A program made the translations under genes and the position numbers. DNA of 64,000 nt from Maylandia zebra (taxonomy: Eukaryota; Chordata; Actinopteri; Cichliformes; Cichlidae): positions 6,234,454 to 6,298,453 of the forward strand of contig NC_135167.1 in the NCBI RefSeq assembly GCF_041146795.1, in the 5' to 3' direction. Positions 36,601 to 48,110 of the stretch are shown one piece after another. Numbering within the stretch: position 1 is the first letter of the stretch; the number at the start of each line of letters is the position of its first letter. The notes under the pieces were generated by a model. That model saw only the letters and a program-made list of their open reading frames with translations. It was not told the DNA's origin and did not search any database.

Positions 36601-39600
36601 CATCTAGAAAAATGACAACGACAGTACTTACCCTACTAGGCCCCCAAAGATTTCTGTCACATATGAATAGTCACCTCCAGACTTTGGGATGGTGACACCC
36701 AATTCAGCGTAGCACATGGACCCAAGGGTGCAGATGCCCCCTCCACAAACCCACACGATGAGTGACAGTCCCACTGAACCTGCATGCTCCAACACTCCTT
36801 TAGGTGAGATGAAAATCCCAGAGCCAATGATGTTCCCTTAGGAGAAAATATTACAGTGATTATTTATACATAAATATTCATCAAAGACTTCTTTTTGTGT
36901 GTAACACAAGATTTGCTTTTATTGGTTTGTGCTCCCAAAGCTGTCACACTTCAATTTAAAACTCCAGACATTTAGAACAAATGGCATTTACCATTTATCT
37001 GTAGTTTGGTGATGATTTGGTCAGATGTTTATACATTCAGGTAAAAAGAAAAGTAACAGAATAAAGAACACAAAGTAGAATCAAAGCGATTCCAAAAGTC
37101 TTATTAAAACTTTGGCTTGAAGGTCACAATACTCTAACAGTAGCTCTCCAAGCTATTTTTGCTAAAGTTGGACAACACACATCTGTAGTTAAAGAGAAGG
37201 AGAAAGTGAAGAGGAAAGACTAGCACAGCCATGATGGGAAGTAAAGAAAAAACTCTTTTCTTTCTGCAGTAAGGCATGTGACTATTGCTTTCACTTAGTG
37301 ATTAATGTAGCTATATATAGTAATGCTTTGACATATGACTGCATGGTATGCACAGCCTAATCTCAGTGATTTAAAGCTGCTGTTTGTACAGTGTTCTGCC
37401 ACAGTGGCTACAGGCATTCTTCTATTTTTCAGCCATCCATTTTCTTAACTGTTGATCCAGTTCAGGGTTGTGTAGAGGATGGAGCCTATCCTGCACAACT
37501 CCCCGGAGGAAGCAGCACTCCTCAAAGGTAGTAGTGTCCTGCAGAAGAACAATGTACCCCACCACAATGCAGAAACTGTTTAGGGATGGCCCAAGGAACA
37601 GCCAGGCCTCTAATTTCAAGATCCCACTCAGATGAAAATCTGTAGGATGAACAAAATCTGATTCATGGATCCATGGAACCAAGTGGACCCAACAGATCTG
37701 ATGCTAACATTTCAGTGTTAAACATCACTGAACATGCAAAAGGTGTTCTGTCTATGCCCTGATTGTTCAGATCTTTCAGCAGAACATGAGAGACCAACAC
37801 AATATCGGTAGGATATTTTAATACTGGTGATAATACAGGTGAAACCATCCATAAAGCTGCAATTTCATTTATACAAATAACTAGTATATTTAATAAGATA
37901 ATAAAGTAATTTAGTCCAGGCTCATTAAAATGTGACTCATTAAAAATCAGGCTCAGCTGACTCCCTAACAAGAACAAATAAAGGTTCTCTGACAGCTTGG
38001 TTGGCTCAGGCACATACTAATAAGCAAGTTCAGACTCAGTCTGACATTTACATGCCCTCACCCCTACCAAAAAAACGACAAAACAAAAGCTAGCACACAT
38101 AACAAAGTAACCAAACAGCAGCTGTCACAGCAAAACATTGTTTGTACTGTCCTTCAAGTCTTTGTCCTCTTTGGAAAAGTGTGAGAAGAATTGAGTCCTC
38201 ACAATAAAATATGACCCTGTCAACTGTAAATCTTTTAGAAACTATTAAAACCCAGAGGCACACTATGGCCCCAAATGCTCCCTAATGATGCAGATCCAGC
38301 AATGAGATCTGAGGAACGCATTTTTCATTGTCTGATCTGATTGTGGAGGCCACTGTGAGATGCAGAGCTGTTACATAATGCAAGTGTTGTGTTTGTTATG
38401 TCATAAAGTTTGGCACTACAGCTGAAACTGTTAGTCACAGGCCTACTGACCCTCTCTGCATCATATCCCAGCACCATCTCTGAGAAATTTTCTCAAAATG
38501 ACCTCACATTGCTCACCATTTTATACAAGCAAATACTCCAAATCTCCTGTGCAAAAGGGAAAATGAAGAATGTCTCATATTATGTGGGTTTTTTTGTAAT
38601 GCTGCATGTATAATACCTTCTAACGGAGGGGAACTTGTACTACTACGATAAAGCGGTGAGCGATGATGAAGCTGGTGGCATGAAAATAGTGATTAATGTC
38701 ACGACTAATAGCAAGTGAGCAATTGCAGAAAAGTATATTCAGTGTGGTTAGAGATTAATAATACAGGACATTTGATAGTTGTGGAGTATTGTCTAACTGT
38801 AAGTGTAACCAGTGGTAATCAGTAGCTACCTGAAGGCTTCCCTGCTGACAGCTTCAGCAGTCTATATTACTAGAACAAGGCATATGAAATGCAATGTGAG
38901 TAGGCTGTATCTGGTGGGTAGTAGCATGACTCAAGTTGCCTGTGTGTACTGGCTGTACAGGCTTTCCTCCATCTGTGCTTGTGGCAAGAGTTCAGCATTA
39001 TGCTAAGCTGATCTGAGCGTTTATTTTAATCTTAAAATATTAATGTAGAAGAAAAATGAGCAGTCAATCGTCATATTACCTGAAGAAATCCAACACCAGT
39101 TTCTTAAATGATTACAGACCTGCCACATTAACATGTAATTATGAAAATCTTTGTGTGTGTGCAGTATGTAAACGCCTTCCCAATGTGATCAGCTTAAACG
39201 CTTACCAGCAAACATCCAGGATAAGCAGGGCTGCAGAGTATGCACTGTGTCTCCATCTCTTTTCCAGCCCGGAGCACTTACAGGCTTACCACTTACAATG
39301 CATTATCTTTGTGGACCACATTTCTGTGTTTTTGATAGGTTATGACACAACACTTGTTGATCAGCACCAGTCTGTAAAGAGCCTGTGATCAAATTTCAGA
39401 GAGATGCAAAAGGCTCTCTCATTACTGATCGTGGTGGAAAGTGGAAGAGTGGTGACTCTAGATTTCCTTAGACCAAAAATCCCACACTCTCTGAAATGGG
39501 ATGACAGGGATGACTGGTTATGTCTTCTTATTTGTGTGAGTGTCCTTGCCTTATATGAGCAACATGAATCCAGAAAGTGTTTCTCAGTACCAGGAGAAAC

Positions 39601-41316
39601 TAGAGCTCTGGGAGAAAGAAGCTCTAGCGGTCAGTTCCATACCCAGGTTTGAACCCAGGACACTCTTACACCCCTCTGTGATGCAGTGGTGATCTGCTGT
39701 GCTCACCTGCTAGTTTATTTTGAACTTGGCAAAGGACTTTACTTCATGCCAAATGACCACTTGAGTTGTTGCCCACCCGATGCACCACTCACTAGGCAGG
39801 CAGCGGAGCTCTTTTTCTCACACACTCATTCAGCTGCACTGCCAGATACAGGAAGTCTTTCACACCAAATACATTAAATCTTTATAATACTTTAATATTA
39901 CTTCAACTCTGATAACAAAATAATTTCACAAATATGGACTAAATAAAGCATTATACTGAAGGAAAAAAAGTGAGTCAAACGCAAAATTTGCAGAAATAAC
40001 ATTAACTGCAATTACATCTCATTTCTATCAGAGCACATTAGATGTGAGCATGGCTATGAAGATGAACTGTTGAACTGAAAATATTTTTAAAAGGCAAACT
40101 ATTAACTGGTTCCTTTGTAGCCTCTTGACTGTCGCAGAATTCCACCTTTCACTGAACTGCAAAAACCATTTGTCCCAGTGATAAACATTTCCCTTTTTAT
40201 TTGTTGGTTAGTAATTTTTTTCCACTCATTAAGACTAATTTTTATATTTACCACAACAAATGTACAAAAATGAGGAACTGTTATTGAAGCCACTGATTGC
40301 CACTGCCAAAACCCTACCCTGCAACATGTGGTTCTGAAATACAATAAAATATTTTCGTGACAGGATTCATTGCAGATTGAATTGAACACTAGAATAGTGT
40401 AGAAGTCTATAAAAAGAGTATATGTTAAATTTACCGACCATTTCCTTATGTACACTTACTGTAAGGGATATGTAAAATGCAACATCAGATTTTGGAGGAA
40501 ACTACAAACAGCACTGCAACTTCCTGTATTTTGACAGTTATCCAATTTTTGCAGATGCACGTGTAAAGTAAAATTCATTGTCTGCAGTATAAGCGTATTT
40601 TATGATGTAACTGGTATGATAAGGTTACTGAAATTAACGATATTAATGCCTTGGTTTAGTCAGTAGACTATCCGAGGACAATGCTACAATGGTAACAGTA
40701 AACTCTCCCACTGAAGCACGTGGGAGATGTGCCGGTTCTGCGTGTCTGTCAAGTTCAGCTTTAGATCATCCAGCCACGTATGCACGCTCATATTCAGACC
40801 ACTCAGACTGATGCAACAGTTTCCACACAAAGCTCAGAACCCTGCATTCATACATCAGAGCGTGCGTGCGTAACGGCGACTTTCCAGCTATTCATTCTTA
40901 GAGTCAGACAGTCACGAACCACGTCTAAAAGAAAAGTCACATCTTAGTCTTTATAGTGTCCGTACAGCAAATATAATACGTAGAATAAAAGAACGGACTA
41001 GAATAAAAGCTCATACGTACAGTGAGTGACTCACACTGTGTGTAATTATACTCTAACCTTGACAGAGAAAGAGTAACTGTACATCAGCCACGTTATAAGC
41101 TTTCCGTTCGGTCACGTTTCCTCGTCAGTTTTTTCCTTGTCGCAGAATTCATCACTTCGAAACACTCTCCGTGAGTTGAGCACGTATAACAAAAGCTGTC
41201 ACACACTCACCGATGATAATAGCGCAAGCGCTCAGAAGTCCAATTTCTTTTTTCAGGGTGACTCTGTCGCTATTGGAGGAGTCTTCATTCTTCTTTCTTT
41301 TCTTTTTGTCCTCCAT
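25749..41316 (-). CDS. slc7a10: Asc-type amino acid transporter 1 (Asc-1)
   Basis: Light subunit of a heteromeric transporter. It pairs with SLC3A2 (4F2hc) and moves small neutral amino acids including glycine, serine and D-serine. Exons in transcript order: 41316-41211, 36836-36632, 35080-34929, 29292-29167, 28980-28827, 28738-28615, 27633-27530, 27403-27307, 27209-27060, 26122-25945 and 25846-25749. Phases agree, giving 497 codons plus stop (human 523). The start is the first ATG after an in-frame TAA and has a good context (gaggagATGg). The N-terminus is short and Lys-rich. GSGIF (residues 40-44) is the substrate-site helix break of this family. Cys139, in FQHCFPP, matches the cysteine that bonds the heavy subunit. 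Twelve membrane helices are expected. Strings such as [11 protein letters not shown] and [11 protein letters not shown] fit SLC7A10 rather than SLC7A9 or SLC7A5-8. Whether it is the a or b teleost copy cannot be told. Confidence 0.95.
26123..27059 (-). other. slc7a10: slc7a10 intron, AT-rich
   Basis: Intron between the ninth and tenth coding exons. It is strongly AT-rich (especially 26730-27000), with no repeat family or exon recognised. Confidence 0.7.
27634..28614 (-). other. slc7a10: slc7a10 intron with old repeat traces
   Basis: Intron between the sixth and seventh exons. Around 28020-28115 a phrase (aaaggggttaatgtctcagg, then ggaattaaaccagcaacctg) resembles a decayed tRNA-derived repeat read in reverse. 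Nothing else was identified. Confidence 0.5.
32247..32556 (+). mobile_element. Full-length tRNA-derived SINE with target-site duplication
   Basis: The 5' head is tRNA-like: an A-box-like ggctcaagagttggg and a B box ggttcgagccc. A GC-rich body contains cttgggcaagacacttcacc. The 3' tail aagcgctatgcaaatactg resembles LINE-derived tails of fish V-SINE-like families. The insertion is flanked by a 9-bp direct repeat, taaagaata, at 32238-32246 and 32557-32565. The sequence is well preserved, suggesting a fairly recent insertion inside a slc7a10 intron, antisense to that gene. It could belong to a cichlid AFC-type family, but that name is only a guess. Confidence 0.85.
33527..33601. repeat. (CA)n microsatellite
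   Basis: About 75 bp of almost pure CA dinucleotides with an early cgcgca interruption, inside a slc7a10 intron. It is likely to be length-polymorphic. The His/Thr or Cys/Val open frames across it are artefacts. Confidence 0.97.
35081..36631 (-). other. slc7a10: slc7a10 intron 2
   Basis: Intron between coding exons 2 and 3. At 35694 the sequence ttaacctcctacgacctggc begins a segment with the form of a non-autonomous piggyBac-like element: TTAA target followed by CCTCCTA. The other end was not found, so this is only a weak suggestion. No exon was seen. Confidence 0.45.
36837..41210 (-). other. slc7a10: slc7a10 intron 1
   Basis: First intron, about 4.4 kb. A degraded minus-strand fish repeat lies at about 37430-37505 (ccatccattttcttaactg, ccagttcagggtt). 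A tRNA-like reverse fragment lies at about 39640-39710 (ggtttgaacccaggacactc). No coding exon or conserved structure was recognised. Confidence 0.65.
37430..37505 (-). repeat. Degraded interspersed repeat end
   Basis: ccatccattttcttaactg followed by gatccagttcagggttgtg is the typical reverse reading of a common fish retroelement tail. It is short and diverged and related to the fragments at 14650 and 50427. Confidence 0.45.
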
Positions 41317-41450
41317 CTCCTCCGCCTTGCAAATGGGCTTCCTGGTAGCCTCGGTCCGGTCCAGATGCTTCCGACTGAACCAAGCTCCGCTTTACGGGCT
41401 GCCCTTATAACATCCCACAGATGAAGCAGGAAATGCGCATGCGTACAATG
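41317..41450 (-). promoter_or_regulatory. slc7a10: slc7a10 5' UTR and putative promoter with NRF1-like site
   Basis: Upstream of the slc7a10 ATG on the minus strand. tgcgcatgcgta at 41434-41445 closely fits the NRF1 palindrome. A TATA-like ttataa lies at 41405-41410, about 90 bases before the ATG. Which, if either, sets the transcription start is not shown by sequence. Confidence 0.35.
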
Positions 41451-41733
41451 CGATCCACCTCTCAAACCCCAACCTTGACTCAGGTAAGTGAGTGCTGGCG
41501 TAGGCAATAGGGAACCAGTCCACTTTAAATAAAATTGTTCGATGAATGTGTTTGTAGAATATTGTGGTTAGATTTGTGAATCTGGACAAGCACATACTTT
41601 ACTTTTTTCTTTACATATATTTTGCTTCGAAGGGGTCAAATATTTTAGTTTCGCAATAGTTCTCCAGGCTTTCTGGAAGTCTTTAAAAAAACAAAACAAA
41701 AAGTTTTGTTGGACATTTTTTGACTAGTCTTGA

Positions 41734-41836
41734 GACTGAAGAAGTCGCTTGGATGAGTGAAAACGCTACGTCCAGATGAACAAAATCAACTTTTTGGGAT
41801 TTCCCTACCTCGATGATTGAGCATGAATCAAAACAA
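41734..41836 (+). mobile_element. Penelope-like 3' fragment (copy B)
   Basis: gactgaagaagtcgcttgga, then aacgctacgtccagatgaac, then gattgagcatgaatcaaaac repeats the minus-strand reading of copy A at 3403-3560. Roughly 20 nt is missing between gatgagtga and aaacgctacg. Only the non-coding end is present. Confidence 0.6.
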
Positions 41837-43360
41837 TGGTCCCCAAACATATGCAGTAAATGCAGTAAAAATCAACCTGGATAGAAAAGCATATAGTTGA
41901 GCACTATCTGTCATTAATGACATTCCTATATGCGATCATCTTGACAGAGAACTGAACAAAAGGCAGCCAACATCCAAGGAAGAGCTCTGGAATGTCCTTC
42001 AAGAAGCCCGGAGATCTATTCCTGAAGATTATTGAAAGAAATGACAAGAACACTTTCACAGGGAGCTCAGGCTCTATTGAAAAATAAAGGTGATCATATC
42101 AAACATGGACCTTTAAGCTCATTAATATTCCACAAACTATTTTTTCCCAATAAATTTGTTATTATATTATTGTTAGTATGTTTATTGAAATATATAAAGA
42201 AATGGTTTAGCACTTTTGTGCTAGACTGTACTCATGAGGTGAATACTTTAAATGAAAGCCTGTCCTACTTTGGTAAAAATAGTCCAGTGCAAGCAACCTT
42301 ATTAGTCCCATCAGAGTCAATTAGGTGAAATCCCTTTCCCTACAGACTATTGTAATTTGATCCTCTGCTCATTCCCTTTGTGTATAGAAAGGTCACCACA
42401 TATCACATCAGTCAGTAGGTATTGAACTTTAGAATATCCCTGATCAAACACTAGCTATTGAGATTAGATTATTTGACATTTTGCTTTCTTCATGCCCTGT
42501 GGTACAACGCTAACTTACACACGTGTTGTGTACTAAAATCAGCAATTAACATTAAAAAATGTAAAGACTTTTACTGGCAAAAGTCCAAACACAGAAAAAA
42601 AAATTAAGAAAGGGAACACAAAGCAGAAATCCAGAGCAAACAGAATGACAGGACACATGGAAGGCAACAAGAGGAGCTCACAATAGGCAAGAGGATATAT
42701 GGAAAACAAGGCACAGGCACAATGGAGCAATAGACCACAAGTGAAAAACGATGAAGACAGAGTAGACAATCAAAAAGGAGGGAAGGCAGGCAGGGGAAAC
42801 AAACAAGGAAGAAAGAAATGCATCAAATCACAGAAGATACACAATGAAAAGTAATTCCAAAAAAAGAAAAGAAAATTAAAAGGCAATGCTTGTGACAGCA
42901 GAAAAATCAAAACTCAGTAACGTCACGTCATCATCTGGGTCGTGGGGTTAAGAAATCCATCTTCAGTCAGACTGTGAATTTAGCATTGGTGTAAATCACA
43001 TTTTTTGGTTAGGATTTCACCCAAATCATTTTTTAAGGTTAACTTGAAAGACCATACAAGGCTCATTCTAGTGGTTCACATCTGCAGAATTAGTGCTTAC
43101 AGCTGTTATATGCAAAGGAAATAAAAGTCCTTACCCAAACAGATGTTTTTGGTGATTGGGTGACTGGATTCCTTCTTAGATCTTCCTCACTCTCTTCCTA
43201 ATTACACTAAAAAGAAGACTTTCTACTCATGTGACCTCAAGCATTACTGATACCTGCTATAAATGTTATTAATGTACACATATGTACAAGAGCATCCAAA
43301 TCCAGGGGATAGTGCATGTGCTATACTTACTTTAAGGCACTTTCTCATTCACCTGTTCAC

Positions 43361-43407
43361 ACTCACACACACACATACACACACACACACACATACACAC
43401 ACACACT
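43361..43407. repeat. (CA)n microsatellite, interrupted
   Basis: CA repeats with two CATA interruptions in the gap upstream of slc7a10. Confidence 0.95.
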
Positions 43408-44174
43408 CCTGAATTTGTGACTGTCATGTACAGTGTGGCTTGCATTCAGACACAATTTGGGTTTTAGTGTTTTGCTCCACGACAATCGGGGCGAGTGATT
43501 AAGCAGCTCTGTCCCTTGAGTGTTTCCATCTGAGTTTCTATGTTTCACATTTCTAAGGACTCTTTACTTGTGTATTGTCCCCGGTTTGTATGTTTGGATC
43601 ACACCAATAAAGTCATTAACTTGTAAAAACTTGATTTAATCTTTAAAATTAAATAAAATGTAATTTATTTGATACATTTTGTGTCATTGTCACTTTTAGA
43701 TTATTGGAAACCCATTATTAGGTGACCTCTGATGTGTTGGCAAAGAACATGCCATATCATACTAAGTCTTGTTAAATGTTGAAGTATTATTATTGGCACT
43801 TAATATACTTTGATAAAAATGTATTAGTTTGACACGTTGCTTGGCTTGACTTTTCAGCAGCCAGTCTTTCAGCATATTTTATTGACTTGTTTATATGAGA
43901 TTGTTTATTGCTGGTAATCAAAGATTCTTTTCTGGTGCAAGCTTGAATTTTCCTCCACCACAAAAACAAAGACCTTTGAGTTATTTTTACAAAGCAGGCA
44001 GCTGGAAACTAAGAGACATAAACAGACACATTATTGCTGTATTTTAGGAGTTCAAAACTTGCATAATTTGAGGATTTTTGTCATGTAATTGTGAGACATC
44101 AAGTGGAATCGTAAGATTCCCTTGCAAAATGCGACATTTTCAATTTGACTTCAGCAAATGATCTAAATGATATA

Positions 44175-44480
44175 ACAGTGGGTTATTTCACAGTGTTCAT
44201 TAGAGTGACAGCCTGGGGGAAGAAACTGTCTCTGTAGCGGCTGGTTTTTGTAAACACTGCTCTTTAGCGCTTGCTTGAAGGCTGCAGTTTGAACAGTTTA
44301 TGTCTGGGATGTGAGGGATCTGTAGCGATGTTTTCTGCCTGTTTCCTAACCTTGAACCTGTACAGGTTCTGGATGAATACCAACAATGATCCTCTTTACA
44401 GACCTGATTGTCCATTGTCTGCTACAGTCTGGCCCTATCCTGTTTCATCCAGTTCCTCTGCACCTTTCCTCTGGTGTTTA
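44175..44480 (+). repeat. Unclassified fish interspersed repeat, body fragment
   Basis: gagtgacagcctgggggaag, then aaactgtctctgtagcggct and aacctgtacaggttctggat are phrases I recognise from a widespread fish repeat. Its leading part resembles the segment at 47880-48110. The class (LINE or DNA element) is not known to me. There is no open frame. Confidence 0.5.
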
Positions 44481-45073
44481 ACTACCTAGCAAACTTAACT
44501 ACAGTTGGTCTTCTCTGCTGCCAGTGTGAGGTTTAGCCATTTAAGTAAAGACCTCTGTCCCTAACAGTTTTACAGCTTACGGTCAGAAGCAGGGTTTGTT
44601 GTAGATAAAAAATAAAAAACTAAATCTCCTACAAAGCAACTAGATGCTTGCTCGGTTCACTGGGTCTCAGTACATACATTTTGCCACCAAGGTGTGTATG
44701 CCAGGCTTTCTGAGGATGTCATCACACCATTTTAAGGGCGCTAACTGCACATGCAAGAGAATCCAAGTAGAAAAGAAAGTTGTATGATGAAAACAATACA
44801 CCACAAGTGTCAACAGCAGCTCTTGTGCACATTTACAAGTGATTATATTCAGTGCCTTGAGATGCAAGAAAAATATGACTCAAGGAATAGTCCACCTCAT
44901 GGTTCAGACTGAAATCACTCTCTTAGGTATTGGGTGGATTATTATCAGTTACTTTTCTGATCCTTTGTATTTCCATGGAGCCTAGCCAGCAGACTGAAGT
45001 CTTTACTTTACAGTTCTTCACTATTTTTTCTTTTTTACAATTCTAAAACATTATATTTAAGTAATGCAAATTC

Positions 45074-45467
45074 ACAGCAGCGGTGGAAATGAGCTTCCTC
45101 CGAAGGGTGGCTGGCCTCTCCCTTAGAGATAGGGTGAGAAGCTCAGCCATCCGGGAGGGGCTCAGAGTAGAGCCGCTGCTCCTCCACATCAAAAGGAGCC
45201 AGCTGAGGTGGTTCGGGCATCTGACAAGGATGCCTCCTGGGCGCCTCCTGGGTTAGGTGTTCTGGGCATGTCCCACCGGGAGGAGGCCCCGGGGCAGACC
45301 CAGGACACGGTGGAGAGATTATATCTCTCGGCTGGCCTGGGAACGCCTTGGTGTTCCCCCGGATAAGCTGGAGGAGGTGGCTGGGAGGTCTGGGCTTCTC
45401 TGCTTAGGTTGCTGCCCCTGCGACCCGGCCCCGGATAAAGCGGAAGAAGATGGATGGATGGATGGAA
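45074..45467 (+). mobile_element. 5'-truncated RTE-clade LINE (Rex3-like), 3' end
   Basis: The plus-strand translation gives the C-terminal end of a reverse-transcriptase protein. It includes RWFGHLTRMPPGR, ACPTGRRPRGRPRTRWRDYI and RLAWERLGVP. Almost no 3' UTR follows before a GGAT tetranucleotide tail (ggatggatggatgga, ending near 45467). This arrangement is characteristic of Rex3/RTE elements of fish. A TAG interrupts the frame near 45255 and the rest of the element is missing, so it is dead. It is a retrotransposon remnant, not a host gene. Confidence 0.8.
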
Positions 45468-46739
45468 GTTCACAACAATAGTCATCTGATATGACTTTAT
45501 ATTGTGCAATATTAGAGAGGGATTTGGCAATCCTCTGTGAACAAGCACTTGATAAGAGTGGGTGGATAAACTCTTTTAACAGTAAGAGAGCGCAGGTAAA
45601 CCTCAGGTCACGGAGGGGCACCCATCTACCATGACTGCTGGAAAGGACCACAAACTGCAGTAAAGAGTAGACAAGAGTCAGTGGTCGCATATACATGCAG
45701 AGGGGAGCAGTAGATGAATTATGGTTGGTGACAGCTAACACTTATCACTTGTAAGCATGCAGCTATTTCTGTATGTAAACATACACCAATAACTACATGC
45801 TTACATGCTCAACTTAAACAGTATATATACTAATATGATAAATGATACCAGCGAAGGATTTTAACACCTTCTTCACTGTTTTGGTCACTTACATTGGCTC
45901 TTGTCAACTCATTAAATTAAAGATGAATTAAACAAACTAATAGAAGATGTGTATCATCCATTAAGATCCCTGGTGTATGCAAAATAACTAATTATGTATG
46001 TGTGAGTGTTAAATCTATACTAATGTCTATAATATGCCTACCAGTCCACTGAAGGACACAGGTGAAAGAAATGGTAATGATGGCTGAACTAGGAGGCAGA
46101 GGAATACTCCGACCATATCTATGGGAGCAGTAACAGAGGTATGGATGTTACTATCCATCTACACCTCCAAGGAGTCACCAGGGTCATAAAAGGGTCAGGG
46201 TCTTAAAATTAAGCATATATCTAACTGTTTTTTGAGCAGGGAAAACCCGCGGCATTAATAATATTCTTAACTTTTTTATCTGAAGAAAGACATATTTACA
46301 AATAGATTTATGCTGTTGCATCAGGAATTGAAAAGTTTGATGCAAGAAATCAAACCTCTTTAGGCGTTTGAGTTTATTTGTTTTTAATGAAAGTATTGAC
46401 AATGTTTCAGGTGGATTTACTGATCCAATAAATACACAGCTTACAATAGAGATTCGTACTACAGCCTAAAATAGAAATGGCTAAATAAGCACAAAAAAAC
46501 CAAATACACATCACTTCTTCTACAGTTTAAGGAGTTAAGTCATTAAGCTGCGGCAGGCGAATGCTAACGAATTCAAAATTAATTTGGAGGCCGGCCTCCC
46601 TCTCCAAAAGGAGGGCCCAAACAAAGAGAGGAGATGCTTTGTTGGCTACAGGAAGGCAGGCAGAAACACTGGCTGCAGTGTGATGGCAGGAGGGGATGAG
46701 GAAGAGGAGATGGAGGGGAAAACAGCCAAAGTACTGCAG

Positions 46740-46828
46740 TGGCATAAGGGAGGAGCTGTGTTGCAAACAAATACATCACGGCATCCCAGTAGATGACATG
46801 CTCTACCGCCTGAGCTACAGCCACCCCA
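46740..46828 (-). mobile_element. tRNA-derived SINE head, partial
   Basis: On the minus strand, gggtggctgtagctcaggcg then gtagagcatgtcatctactg reads like the A-box half of a tRNA-derived fish SINE. A clear B box is not found after it. It is therefore truncated or mutated and not a functional tRNA. Confidence 0.5.
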
Positions 46829-46943
46829 TAATAAGACGATTAATGTACTTTAGGTTCACATATCACGACCCACTGACATATTTGTCTGAAATATTTACGC
46901 TATACTTGGCTTATGGTTGAATTAAACAATACAATTTACATCT

Positions 46944-47190
46944 CATAAAGTTCATTCTGTTCATCTGGATGTAACGTTTTCAGTGTGAGAAATGTTTCAT
47001 TATTCATCTGAGCCAGTTCTTCAGTTTCAGCTGACTGCAGGCTTCACCAACCTTAAAAACATTACAGTTGTATAACAACCAGTACCAGCTTCATAACAAT
47101 GAGTCACAGCCTCATATCATTTTGTTTATATGCAAATTGTCATGACAGCTGAGCAGAGTTGGGGAATGGCTGCAGTCACGCCATTACATG
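46944..47190 (-). mobile_element. Penelope-like 3' fragment (copy C)
   Basis: Diverged copy of the family at 3403-3715, same orientation. Its minus-strand frame near 47165-47190 still reads VTAAIPQL, corresponding to VIAAIPQL in copy A. The downstream motif gatgaacagaatgaac is also conserved. Confidence 0.6.
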
Positions 47191-47819
47191 ATTGTGACTG
47201 ATATAATCTTAGCCCCCTCCTTGGTTCAGCGACAGTTGCTCAGCGATGTGCACTGTAAACAAACCCATATGGATTAATGTTTAAGGTTTGACACAGCAGG
47301 TAGAGCCATAAATTAAATAATATATATAAAAAACATTAGTCATTGTTAGAAATATGACCCGATGGCTTCGGATAACATTTTCTAAATTCTTTTGCAGTAC
47401 ATCAATAAGACCCAGTTAAACTTACATTTTACCAGGGTATTGAATCAGCCAAATTGTCTCAGCCTTTATATTTCTGACAGTTCAATAAAACATTTCGGTG
47501 GTTTCATCTTCTCCACTACAGTCACATTTCCCTATATGGTGTTTCCTTATTATAAATAATGGATAATGTGCCAGCAAACATGCCCATGTAGGTCCACAGT
47601 AGGTAGGTCTGGGTAAAGTAAAGTTAAAGTAAAGTAAAATTTTATTTTTATAGCACACCTCAAAAAAAAAATCACACTGTAAAAAAAAATTGTAATATAA
47701 AAGTATTTTATTGTGTATTTTACAGTTTTGTACTGTTCTTCTAGAATACCATTAAATTTACATAAATAGACTGTGATTTTACATTTCAAATGTAAATTAA
47801 CGTAAAAATCAAACATTTC

Positions 47820-47880
47820 TTTCACTGAAAACGCTACATGCAGATAAAAAGAATCAACTTTTTTGGATTTCCTTAACTGA
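47820..47880 (+). mobile_element. Penelope-like terminal fragment (copy D)
   Basis: tcactgaaaacgctacatgc then agaatcaacttttttggatt is the terminal segment of the same family. It is in plus orientation, facing away from copy C about 630 bp to the left. Confidence 0.55.
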
Positions 47881-48110
47881 CACACATAGACTTTATTTAA
47901 TCCAACTCTGGGGAAATTCACTTGTTACAGCAGCACAAGGGACAGGAAGAAAACGGGAATTATATTAGAAAAAGATATATTAGAAAAACTAGAGCTAACC
48001 CAAAATACTATACTATGTACACATGATTAATATACACAGTAAAAATGCACCAAGATTTTCTTTCTATATGTACATAGAGTGCAGTGCATTGGGAGTGAAA
48101 ATAATACACA
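47881..48110. repeat. Unclassified fish repeat, leading fragment
   Basis: ctttatttaatccaactctg, then ggggaaattcacttgttaca and later gtacacatgattaatataca resemble the start of the widespread fish repeat whose body is seen at 44175-44480. The grouping is from memory and tentative. Confidence 0.35.

Noticed and set aside
25749-41316. Assignment as slc7a9 (also near this region in human)
   Set aside because: Motifs such as [22 protein letters not shown] and SGAREGHLP match Asc-1 (slc7a10) much more closely.
45257-45481. Small host protein rich in Arg/Pro
   Set aside because: It is the C-terminal end of an RTE-type LINE reverse-transcriptase protein, with a stop upstream and a GGAT tail.
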